The position numbers were made by a program, and so were the translations under genes. A stretch of 6,141 nt of DNA from CAMPJU01 sp046566095 (GTDB lineage Bacteria > Pseudomonadota > Gammaproteobacteria > Xanthomonadales > Xanthomonadaceae), in the NCBI GenBank assembly GCA_046566095.1, contig JBKHXI010000115.1:1-6141 (forward strand). The letters run 5' to 3'. The notes under the pieces are model-generated. The model saw only the letters and a list, made by a program, of their open reading frames with translations. It was not told the DNA's origin and ran no database searches. Of the stretch, positions 1-4,902 are shown in pieces (position 1 is the stretch's first letter; each line of letters begins with the position of its first letter).

Positions 1-61
1 CTGCGTGAAGCCGGCGACAACCGTCCCGGCGCTTGCGCGCCCGCCGGGCGCGCCCCACATT

Positions 62-421
62 ATGCCGATGGAATCCCTGCTGGTGCTGATGGTCGCGGGT
101 GCGACGGCGTTCTCATTCTGGAACGCCGGCCGTGCCGCCAACGAGCTCGCGGTGGCGCTGGGCCGCGACGCCTGCCGCGCCGCGGGGGTGCAGCTGCTCG
201 ACCAGACCGTGCATGCCAGCGGCCTGCGGCTGCGCAGGCGCGACGACGGCAGGCTCGGCGTGGAGCGCAGCTTCCGCTTCGAGTACTCGCACGACGGCAG
301 CGACCGGCATGTCGGCCGGCTGGTGCTGGCCGGCGGCCGGCTGGTCGGCTTCAGCGGCCCGCTGCGGGCGCAGGCCGGCGCGGCCGCGCCGGCGGAACGG
401 CCGGCTTGGCCGCGGGGCTGA
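62..421 (+). CDS. DUF3301 family small membrane-anchored protein
   Basis: Predicted 119-residue protein of unknown function. Residues 4-20 form one hydrophobic segment (LLVLMVAGATAFSFW), probably a signal-anchor. It is followed by a short soluble domain with the features I associate with DUF3301: a conserved Cys at residue 38 (DACRAAG), the GVQLLDQTV segment at 42-50, and the RSFRFEYS strand at 69-76, ending in a Gly-rich GGRLVGF turn. The Ala/Pro-rich tail (about 103-119) looks disordered. I chose ATG 62 because the anchor starts directly after it. ATG 68 is equally possible, and GTG 5 would add a Pro/Ala-rich leader ahead of the anchor. No clear Shine-Dalgarno is visible for any of them. 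The gene converges on sspB. Family assignment is from remembered pattern, not a search; no biochemical role is known to me. Confidence 0.8.
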   Translation: MPMESLLVLMVAGATAFSFWNAGRAANELAVALGRDACRAAGVQLLDQTVHASGLRLRRRDDGRLGVERSFRFEYSHDGSDRHVGRLVLAGGRLVGFSGPLRAQAGAAAPAERPAWPRG

Positions 422-454
422 GGGCCGGGCGCGCCACGATGCGGCCGCGCGCCG

Positions 455-478
455 GTCGCGGGCAAGGCCCGCTTCTGC
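455..478 (-). repeat. Solitary degenerate REP palindrome
   Basis: A 24-nt unit related to the better preserved arms at 553-576 and 1145-1168. The hairpin is intact: GCGGGC (458-463), loop AAG, GCCCGC (467-472). The flank that reads CTCCTAC in the other copies is decayed here to CTTCTGC. It has the same orientation as the right arm of the neighbouring element at 498-576. It lies in the convergent gap after the DUF3301 gene, so the hairpin could also help end or protect transcripts, but there is no T-run. Confidence 0.7.
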
Positions 479-497
479 GAAGGGCACGGCTTGCCGC

Positions 498-576
498 GCG
501 GGAGTGGCCCTTGGGGGCGATGCGCGCGCGGGCTCCGGGAGCCGTCGCCGGGATCGCGGGCAAGGCCCGCTCCTAC
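498..576 (+). repeat. Two-armed REP element (REPIN-like), copy 1
   Basis: A 79-nt composite of two inverted REP arms around a spacer. The right arm (553-576) is well preserved: ATCGCGGGC, then AAGGCCCGC, then TCCTAC, with a 6-bp stem 556-561/565-570 and a 3-nt loop. The left arm (498-521) is worn (GCGGGAGTGGCCC, then TTGGGGGCGAT) and its stem is partly broken. The spacer carries a GGCTC/GAGCC palindrome at 531-543. The whole element aligns base for base with the reverse complement of 1145-1223, and is identical to it from about 539 to 577. It sits 55 nt beyond the sspB stop, in the gap between convergent genes, which is where such elements usually lie. It is non-autonomous: no transposase is encoded nearby. 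Confidence 0.8.
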
Positions 577-631
577 GTGCGACGGGCGGTCGGCGTTCGG
601 ACGTGGCGGGGCCACGGTGCGACGGTGCCGG

Positions 632-1054
632 CTACTTGACCACCCGCAGGTGGCTGCGCCGCGGTGCGCCGTCGTCCGGCGCGGCCGGCGGCGGCTCCGG
701 CTCGCCGCCGGGCTGCGGCTGCGCGTCCTCGGGCAGGGCCATGCCCTGCCCGGTCTCGCGGGCGTAGATCGCCAGCACCGCCTGCACCGGCACCAGCACC
801 GGGTGGCTGACGCCGCCGAAGCGGGCGGTGAAGCTGACCGCGTCGTTGTCGATGCGCAGCTGGGCCACGGCGCGGGCGGCGATGTTCAGCACCACCCGGC
901 CCTCGTGCACGGCCTGCGGCGGGACCCGCACGCCCGGCGCGCTGGCGTCGACCAGCAGGTGCGGGGTCATGCCGTTGTCGGTGATCCAGTCGTTGAGCGC
1001 GCGCAGTAGGTAGGGGCGGTGGCTGCTCATGGACGGGGAGGCGGCATCGCTCAT
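632..1054 (-). CDS. sspB: ClpXP protease specificity-enhancing factor SspB
   Basis: Cytoplasmic adaptor that binds the ssrA degradation tag on stalled-translation products and delivers them to ClpXP (family knowledge). The product is 140 residues from ATG 1054. The substrate-binding domain covers about residues 10-105: HRPYLLRALNDWITDNGMTPH at the start, then VVLNIAARAV and VSFTARFGG. A Pro/Glu-rich flexible linker (106-130) follows, and then the tail HLRVVK, which matches the C-terminal ClpX-docking motif known from E. coli SspB. Length and order are typical. Start choice: ATG 1030 (MSSHRPY) is an in-frame alternative giving 132 residues, and neither ATG has a clear Shine-Dalgarno. A further upstream extension would translate the REP element and is rejected. 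The gene is 224 nt from sspA, separated by the REP element at 1145-1223, so coupling to sspA is loose. Confidence 0.93.
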   Translation of the reverse strand: MSDAASPSMSSHRPYLLRALNDWITDNGMTPHLLVDASAPGVRVPPQAVHEGRVVLNIAARAVAQLRIDNDAVSFTARFGGVSHPVLVPVQAVLAIYARETGQGMALPEDAQPQPGGEPEPPPAAPDDGAPRRSHLRVVK

Positions 1055-1060
1055 GGCGCA

Positions 1061-1066
1061 AGTGTA
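1061..1066 (-). promoter_or_regulatory. Candidate -10 box (TACACT) for sspB
   Basis: TACACT on the minus strand ends 6 nt before ATG 1054. If used as a -10 element, transcription would begin at or near that ATG, giving a leaderless message, or a short leader if ATG 1030 is the true start. No convincing -35 is visible 16-18 nt upstream, where the sequence is GC-only. The same hexamer stands upstream of petA and of miaB. Weak call. Confidence 0.25.
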
Positions 1067-1144
1067 GCGAGCGGGCGGGCGGGATGCGCCCCCGCCGCGG
1101 GGCGGGTCCGGCCGGCGCCTTGCCGACGGAAGCCGCGCTCCTGC

Positions 1145-1223
1145 GTAGGAGCGGGCCTTGCCCGCGATCCCGGCGACGGCTCCGGGAGCCAGCACGGGCA
1201 TCGCGCCCAAGGGGCGCTCCTAC
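1145..1223 (-). repeat. Two-armed REP element (REPIN-like), copy 2
   Basis: A 79-nt element between sspA and sspB, in inverted orientation relative to the copy at 498-576. Its ends are a perfect 9-nt inverted repeat, GTAGGAGCG (1145-1153) and CGCTCCTAC (1215-1223). Each arm is a hairpin with GTAGGAGC as head and GCGAT as tail. The left arm's stem is GCGGGC-CTT-GCCCGC. The right arm, read on the other strand, is GCGCCC-CTT-GGGCGC. The stems differ in sequence yet both pair fully, which suggests selection on the hairpin. The spacer holds GGCTCC followed by GGGAGCC. REP families of this type are mobilised in trans by RAYT (Y1/TnpA-REP) transposases elsewhere in the genome; that link is inference. 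Confidence 0.85.
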
Positions 1224-1278
1224 GTAAGCCGGACGGGCCTGGGCGCGCGGACGCGCGATGCGGGCGCCGGGGAGCGGC

Positions 1279-1917
1279 TCAGGCCGGCAGCTCGGCCAGC
1301 TTGCGCTCCTCGTCGGTCAGGCTGCGGGCGAAGCCGGGGCTGCGGAAGATGCGGTTGCCGTAGTCCTCGATCGCCTTGCCGTCCCGCGGCAGCGGGATCT
1401 CCAGCGCCTGCAGGCGCCAGACGATCGGCGCCATCGCGCAGTCGGCCAGGCTCATCTCGGAATTGAGGAAGAACTTGCTGGCCTTGAACAGCGGCACCGA
1501 GGCGGTCAGCAGTTCCTTCAGGCGCTTGCGGCCGGCGTCGGCCTGGGCCTTGTTGCCCAGCTGGATGGCCTGCACCTGCGGCACCCAGTCGTGCTCCAGG
1601 CGCAGCATCGCCAGGCGCAGGCGCGCGCGCGAGAGCGGGTCGACCGGCATCAGCGGCGGGTGCGGGTAGCGCTCGTCGAGGTATTCGCTGACCACCGAGG
1701 CCGCGTACAGCACCAGCTCGCGCTCGACCAGGGTCGGCACCGAGTGGTAGGGGTTGAGGTCGATCAGGTCCTCGGGCGGGTTCTGCGGATCGACCGGGAT
1801 CAGGTCGTAGGTCACGCCCTTGGCGGCCAGCACCAGCCGGACCCGGTGGCACAGGACGCAGTCGTTGGCGGAAAACAGTGTCAGGGCGTTACGCATGCGT
1901 GCACTCGTGGCCATCAT
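1279..1917 (-). CDS. sspA: Stringent starvation protein A (GST-fold, RNA polymerase-associated)
   Basis: Predicted 212-residue cytoplasmic protein. E. coli SspA binds RNA polymerase and aids acid and stationary-phase survival (family knowledge). An N-terminal thioredoxin-like domain (about 11-88) carries the cis-Pro segment SVPTLVEREL (59-68), followed by a helical GST-C domain (about 95-205). The surface motif PHPPLMP is present at 85-91; its PHP corresponds to E. coli 84-86, required for SspA function. The next key position, E. coli Tyr92, is Asp93 here. The GSH-contacting Glu-Ser pair of true GSTs is replaced by Ala-Ala (72-73), so glutathione binding is unlikely. Cys20 and Cys23 form CVLC at the GST active-site position, where E. 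coli has Asp and Ser. Start: tandem ATGs at 1917 and 1914 sit behind a strong GGGGAGAGG; either is possible. It follows petC in the same direction after 125 nt. Confidence 0.94.
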   Translation of the reverse strand: MMATSARMRNALTLFSANDCVLCHRVRLVLAAKGVTYDLIPVDPQNPPEDLIDLNPYHSVPTLVERELVLYAASVVSEYLDERYPHPPLMPVDPLSRARLRLAMLRLEHDWVPQVQAIQLGNKAQADAGRKRLKELLTASVPLFKASKFFLNSEMSLADCAMAPIVWRLQALEIPLPRDGKAIEDYGNRIFRSPGFARSLTDEERKLAELPA

Positions 1918-1920
1918 CGA

Positions 1921-1929
1921 CCTCTCCCC
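1921..1929 (-). promoter_or_regulatory. Ribosome binding site of sspA
   Basis: GGGGAGAGG on the minus strand. The first GGAG is 6 nt from ATG 1917 and the overlapping GAGG is 6 nt from ATG 1914, so the site fits both tandem start codons. It is the strongest Shine-Dalgarno match in the window. Confidence 0.65.
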
Positions 1930-2011
1930 GCGACCGGAATCCGCCGGCCGCCAGACGCCGGCCTGCACGTCGCAGGCGGTCGTCCCGGTCCCCGAGGCTG
2001 GCGCTCCCGCA

Positions 2012-2028
2012 TCCGCCCGCCGGGCGGA
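2012..2028 (-). terminator. Candidate hairpin between petC and sspA
   Basis: Perfect 7-bp inverted repeat TCCGCCC (2012-2018) and GGGCGGA (2022-2028) with a 3-nt loop, 14 nt beyond the petC stop. The stem is entirely strong, but no T-run follows on the minus strand (the next bases read TGCGGGAGC). It is therefore not a classic intrinsic terminator. It may stabilise the petABC mRNA 3' end or attenuate read-through into sspA. Confidence 0.4.
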
Positions 2029-2042
2029 GGACGGGCGCGGCG

Positions 2043-2837
2043 CTAGTGCACGTCCTTCCAGTACTCCCGCTTCAGGAGCCAGGCCAGGAACGTGAACAAC
2101 GCCAGGAACAGGATCGCCCATACGCCGATTCCCTGGCGCTTGAGCGCGGCCGGTTCGCCGGCGTACTCGAGGAAAGCTGTGATGTCGCGGACCGCCTGGT
2201 CGAACTGCGCGGGCTGCATGGAGCCGCCCTCGGCGACCGTGAGGCGTTCGACCGGGCGTTCGCCGGCGGCGTCGGGCGCGCCGTACTCGGCGCGCTGCAG
2301 GCCCTGCATCTCCCACAGGGGATTGGGCATCGACACGTTCGGGAACACGGTGTTGTTCCAGCCCAGCGGGCGGGTCTCGTCCAGGTAGAACGACTTGAGG
2401 TAGGTGTAGATCCAGTCGCTGCCGCGCACCCGCGAGATCAGGCTCAGGTCCGGCGGCGCCTGCCCGAACCAGTCCACGGCATCCTCGTCGCGCAGGCTGG
2501 TCAGCACGTGCTCGCCGAACTTGGCGTCGGTGAACACCAGGTTCTCCATCACCTGCTGCTCGGTCAGGCCGAGGTCGTCGGCGATGCGCGAATAGCGCAG
2601 GTACTTGAGCGAGTGGCAGGCCGAGCAGTAGTTCATGTACAGCGCCGCGCCGCGCTGCAGCGAGGCCCGGTCGCCCAGGTCCACGCCCGCCTGCTCCAGG
2701 TTGCCGCCGCCGGCGGCCAGCGCCGATGCCGATACCAGCATGCCGGCCACCAGGGCGAACAGGCGCTGCACCGCGCCGGAACGATGGGTCTTCACCGATC
2801 CCGGCTCCCCGATCCCGAATCCCGGCTTGTCAGTCAT
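2043..2837 (-). CDS. petC: Ubiquinol-cytochrome c reductase, cytochrome c1
   Basis: Membrane-anchored c-type cytochrome of the bc1 complex, passing electrons from the Rieske protein to soluble cytochrome c on the periplasmic side. The product is 264 residues from ATG 2837. A signal peptide ends near ASALA-AGGG (about 37-45). The haem c motif CSACH is at 71-75. The c1 signature APPDLSLISR is at 127-136. Met170 in FPNVSMPNPLW is the probable sixth haem ligand. A C-terminal membrane helix (about 237-256) is followed by the basic tail KREYWKDVH. Length is normal. Start: ATG 2837 overlaps the petB end by 8 nt and has GGTGA 6 nt upstream. GTG 2795 is a real rival: it has GGGGAG 9 nt upstream, gives a more compact signal peptide (MKTHRSGAVQRLF), and would leave the G-rich repeat tract at 2797-2826 untranslated. 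Confidence 0.96.
   Translation of the reverse strand: MTDKPGFGIGEPGSVKTHRSGAVQRLFALVAGMLVSASALAAGGGNLEQAGVDLGDRASLQRGAALYMNYCSACHSLKYLRYSRIADDLGLTEQQVMENLVFTDAKFGEHVLTSLRDEDAVDWFGQAPPDLSLISRVRGSDWIYTYLKSFYLDETRPLGWNNTVFPNVSMPNPLWEMQGLQRAEYGAPDAAGERPVERLTVAEGGSMQPAQFDQAVRDITAFLEYAGEPAALKRQGIGVWAILFLALFTFLAWLLKREYWKDVH
2797..2826. repeat. Short GGGATC/GGGATTC tandem tract at the petB-petC junction
   Basis: Read on the minus strand, about 30 nt consist of imperfect units CCGGGATTC, GGGATC, GGGGAGC and CCGGGATCG. Such GGGATTCGGGATTC-type tracts are, to my recollection, common between genes in Xanthomonadaceae. If petC begins at ATG 2837 the tract is translated as residues roughly 5-14 (PGFGIGEPGS). 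If petC begins at GTG 2795 the tract lies in the untranslated gap and supplies the GGGGAG ribosome-binding site. Confidence 0.5.
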
Positions 2838-4089
2838 GCGTCGTCACCCGTTCCGGCACCGGTTTGGTCTTGTCGAACTTCGTCCACAGCGGCATGGTGA
2901 TGAAGAAGGCGAAGTAGAGGAAGGTCAGCACCCGGCCGATCCAGGTCTCGACCGGGTCGGTGCCCGGGCCGGCGCCGATCTTGCCCAGCCAGATGAAGCT
3001 GACGGCGAACACGCCCAGCGCGACCTTCGACAGCAGGCCGCGGTAGCGGTAGGACCGCACCTTCGCCCGGTCCAGCCAGGGCACGAAGAACAGGATGGCG
3101 ATCGCGCCGAACATCACGATCACGCCCAGCAGCTTGTCGGGCACCACCCGTAGCATCGCGTAGTACGGGGTGTAGTACCAGACCGGCTTGATGTGCTCGG
3201 GGGTCACCAGCCGGTTGGCCTCGGTGAAGTTGTCGTGCTCGAGGAACCAGCCGCCCGCCGCGGGCGTGAAGAAGATGATGAAGGCGGCGATGATCAGGAA
3301 GAAGCCCACCCCCACCAGATCCTTGACCGTGTAGTACGGGTGGAACGGGATGCCGTCGGCCGGCGCGGTCGGCGACCAGCGGTTGCCCTTCGGGCCCTTC
3401 TTGATCTCCACGCCGTCGGGGTTGTTGGAGCCGACCTCGTGCAGCGCGCCCAGGTGCAGCACCACCAGCAGCAGCAGCACCAGCGGCAGCGCGATCACGT
3501 GCAGGGCGAAGAAGCGGTTGAGGGTGGCGTCGCCGGGCAGGTAGTCGCCCATGATCCACTCGACCAGGCCGTTGCCGACTACCGGGATCGCGCCGAACAG
3601 CGAGATGATCACCTTCGCGCCCCAGAACGACATCTGGCCCCAGGGCAGCACGTAGCCCATGAAGGCCTCGGCCATCAGCACCAGGTAGATCAGCATGCCG
3701 AGGATCCAGACCAGCTCGCGCGGCTTCTGGTAGCTGCCGTACATCAGCCCGCGGAACATGTGCAGGTAGACCACGACGAAGAACAGCGAGGCGCCGGTGG
3801 AGTGCATGTACCGGATCAGCCAGCCCCACTGCACGTCGCGCATGATGTACTCGACCGAGGCGAAGGCCTCGGCCGCGCTCGGCTTGAAGTGCATCGTCAG
3901 GAAGATGCCGGTCACGATCTGGTTGACCAGCACCAGCAGCGCCAGCGAACCGAAGTAGTACATGACGTTGAAGTTCTTCGGCGCGTAGTACTCGGTCATG
4001 TGCTTGCGGTACGCCGGCATCATGCCCGGCGCGCGCTCGTTGACCCAGTCGGCGACGTTGCCGGCGGTACGGGTGAGGATGTTGGCCAT
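2830..4089 (-). CDS. petB: Ubiquinol-cytochrome c reductase, cytochrome b
   Basis: Integral membrane subunit carrying haems bL and bH and both quinone sites (Qo, Qi) of the bc1 complex. The product is 419 residues with eight predicted helices, a full-length b plus subunit IV-type fusion as in proteobacteria. Haem ligands are His96 and His110 in helix B, and His197 and His212 in helix D. Helix D therefore has 14 intervening residues, against 13 in mitochondrial cytochrome b. The Qo region is clear: GYVLPWGQMSFWGA at 145-158, with Gly157 at the position of mitochondrial Gly143 (strobilurin-sensitive type), and PVWY at 302-305 in place of mitochondrial PEWY. PVWY is a known beta/gammaproteobacterial variant. 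The ATG is 3 nt after the petA stop, with AGGGGG inside the petA end as probable ribosome-binding site. The end overlaps petC by 8 nt. Confidence 0.98.
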   Translation of the reverse strand: MANILTRTAGNVADWVNERAPGMMPAYRKHMTEYYAPKNFNVMYYFGSLALLVLVNQIVTGIFLTMHFKPSAAEAFASVEYIMRDVQWGWLIRYMHSTGASLFFVVVYLHMFRGLMYGSYQKPRELVWILGMLIYLVLMAEAFMGYVLPWGQMSFWGAKVIISLFGAIPVVGNGLVEWIMGDYLPGDATLNRFFALHVIALPLVLLLLVVLHLGALHEVGSNNPDGVEIKKGPKGNRWSPTAPADGIPFHPYYTVKDLVGVGFFLIIAAFIIFFTPAAGGWFLEHDNFTEANRLVTPEHIKPVWYYTPYYAMLRVVPDKLLGVIVMFGAIAILFFVPWLDRAKVRSYRYRGLLSKVALGVFAVSFIWLGKIGAGPGTDPVETWIGRVLTFLYFAFFITMPLWTKFDKTKPVPERVTTHD

Positions 4090-4092
4090 GGC

Positions 4093-4743
4093 TTACGCGG
4101 CCCCCTGCTGCGGGTCGACGCCGATCACGATGGTGCTGTCGCCTTCGTAGTGGTGCGGCGGGACGACCAGGTTGGTCGGCGCCGGCACGCCCTGGTAGAC
4201 GCGCCCGGCCATGTCGAACTTGGACTTGTGGCAGGGGCAGAAGAAGCCGCCCTTCCAGTCGGGGTCGAACGGCTGTGGCCGGATCTCGGCCTTGAGCTCG
4301 GGCGCGCAGCCCAGGTGGGTGCACAGGCCCACCAGCACCAGCACCTCCGGACGGATCGAGCGGGTGAGGTTGCTGGCGTACTCGGGCTGCTGGTCGGGGT
4401 TCTGCGACAGCGGGTCGCGCAGCTGGTCGTTGAGGGTAGGCAGGGCCTGCAGCACCTCGGGCGAGCGGCGCACGATCCAGATCGGCTGGCCGCGCCATTC
4501 CACGATCAGGCGCTGGCCCTCGCCCAGGGCGCTGATGTCGGCGCTGACCGGCGCGCCGGCGAGCTTGGCGCGCTCGCTCGGGTTCCAGGACTTGATGAAG
4601 GGCACCGCCACGAAGCCCGCGCCGACCGCGCCGACGACGGCGGTGGTGGCGGTCAGGAACCGGCGGCGGCCGGTGTTCACGGGCTCGTGGCCCTGGGCAG
4701 GCGCCCCGCCATGGGCGGGAGGGTTGACCCCTTCGATGGCCAT
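4093..4743 (-). CDS. petA: Ubiquinol-cytochrome c reductase, Rieske iron-sulfur subunit
   Basis: High-potential [2Fe-2S] protein of bc1 that takes the first electron from ubiquinol at the Qo site and swings to cytochrome c1. The product is 216 residues. The N-terminus has a twin-arginine motif in GRRRFLTATT (25-34), followed by an uncleaved membrane anchor (about 32-50), as expected for Tat-exported Rieske proteins. Box 1 is CTHLGC (141-146) and box 2 CPCHKSKFD (169-177). Cluster ligands are Cys141, His143, Cys169 and His172; Cys146 and Cys171 form the disulfide. Ligands by family rule. Start: ATG 4743 is preceded by GGAG with a 6-nt spacer. An in-frame ATG at 4857 would add 38 residues unlike Rieske N-termini and is rejected. 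First gene of the petABC operon. Confidence 0.97.
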   Translation of the reverse strand: MAIEGVNPPAHGGAPAQGHEPVNTGRRRFLTATTAVVGAVGAGFVAVPFIKSWNPSERAKLAGAPVSADISALGEGQRLIVEWRGQPIWIVRRSPEVLQALPTLNDQLRDPLSQNPDQQPEYASNLTRSIRPEVLVLVGLCTHLGCAPELKAEIRPQPFDPDWKGGFFCPCHKSKFDMAGRVYQGVPAPTNLVVPPHHYEGDSTIVIGVDPQQGAA

Positions 4744-4827
4744 CCGGCACTCCGAAATACGCTGATATTCGAACTGGAGCAGGCAGCCCGCCACCGCGCG
4801 CAGCGCAGGCAAGCCATAAAGACGGGA

Positions 4828-4857
4828 AGTGTAACGGAAGCGTGAATCGGCCGACAA
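4828..4857 (-). promoter_or_regulatory. Candidate sigma70-type promoter of petABC
   Basis: Minus strand: TTGTCG (4857-4852) as -35, an 18-nt spacer, and TACACT (4833-4828) as -10. Each hexamer matches the consensus at 4 of 6 positions. It lies about 85 nt upstream of the petA ATG, in the most AT-rich part of this gap and beyond the candidate terminator of the upstream gene. No operator is recognised. Prediction by eye only. Confidence 0.45.
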
Positions 4858-4873
4858 TCCATCGGCCGCCGGC

Positions 4874-4893
4874 CGGGCCGCAGACGCGGCCCG
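4874..4893 (-). terminator. Candidate terminator hairpin after the transglycosylase gene
   Basis: Inverted repeat CGGGCCGC (4874-4881) and GCGGCCCG (4886-4893), 8 bp with a 4-nt AGAC loop, 9 nt beyond the stop of the transglycosylase gene. No T-run follows. The surrounding GGCC/CCGG-rich bases (4863-4900) can form competing hairpins. Its position between that gene and the petABC promoter supports a boundary role. Confidence 0.4.
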
Positions 4894-4902
4894 CCGGGCC
4901 CC

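Noticed and set aside
1..8. 3' end of an upstream gene stopping at TGA 6-8
   Set aside because: Only two bases and one codon precede it in the window, too little to identify any gene.
455..576. CRISPR-like array from the regularly placed repeats
   Set aside because: The units alternate in orientation, are unevenly spaced, and are imperfect palindromes typical of REP elements. No cas genes are present.
422..639. Possible small + strand gene in the gap after DUF3301
   Set aside because: The open frames consist of translated REP repeats (Arg/Ala/Gly-rich), with no ribosome-binding site and no recognisable protein. They also run into sspB.
1087..1104. CGCCCC/GGGGCG hairpin upstream of sspB
   Set aside because: A 6-bp GC-only stem with a 6-nt loop in an almost pure G+C stretch; chance is a sufficient explanation.
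1055..1210. N-terminal extension of sspB to an ATG at 1210
   Set aside because: The extra 52 residues translate the REP element and GC-rich spacer, and match nothing in SspB N-termini.
1243..1256. GCGCG/CGCGC hairpin after the sspA stop as a terminator
   Set aside because: A 5-bp alternating GC stem without a T-run is expected by chance at this base composition.
1918..2316. N-terminal extension of sspA to 2316
   Set aside because: It would run through the 3' end of petC. The Arg-rich product is not SspA-like, and a strong ribosome-binding site lies right before ATG 1917.
2834..4750. A 638-codon open frame on the minus strand in another frame of petA-petB
   Set aside because: It overlaps the whole of petB and nearly all of petA out of frame. 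The Arg/Ala/Gly/Pro-rich product is a high-GC shadow.
3193..4845. A 550-codon open frame on the + strand opposite petB and petA
   Set aside because: It is antisense to two certain genes. Its translation is rich in His, Gln, Val and Arg, as expected from the complement of GC-rich codons, and it shows no domain.
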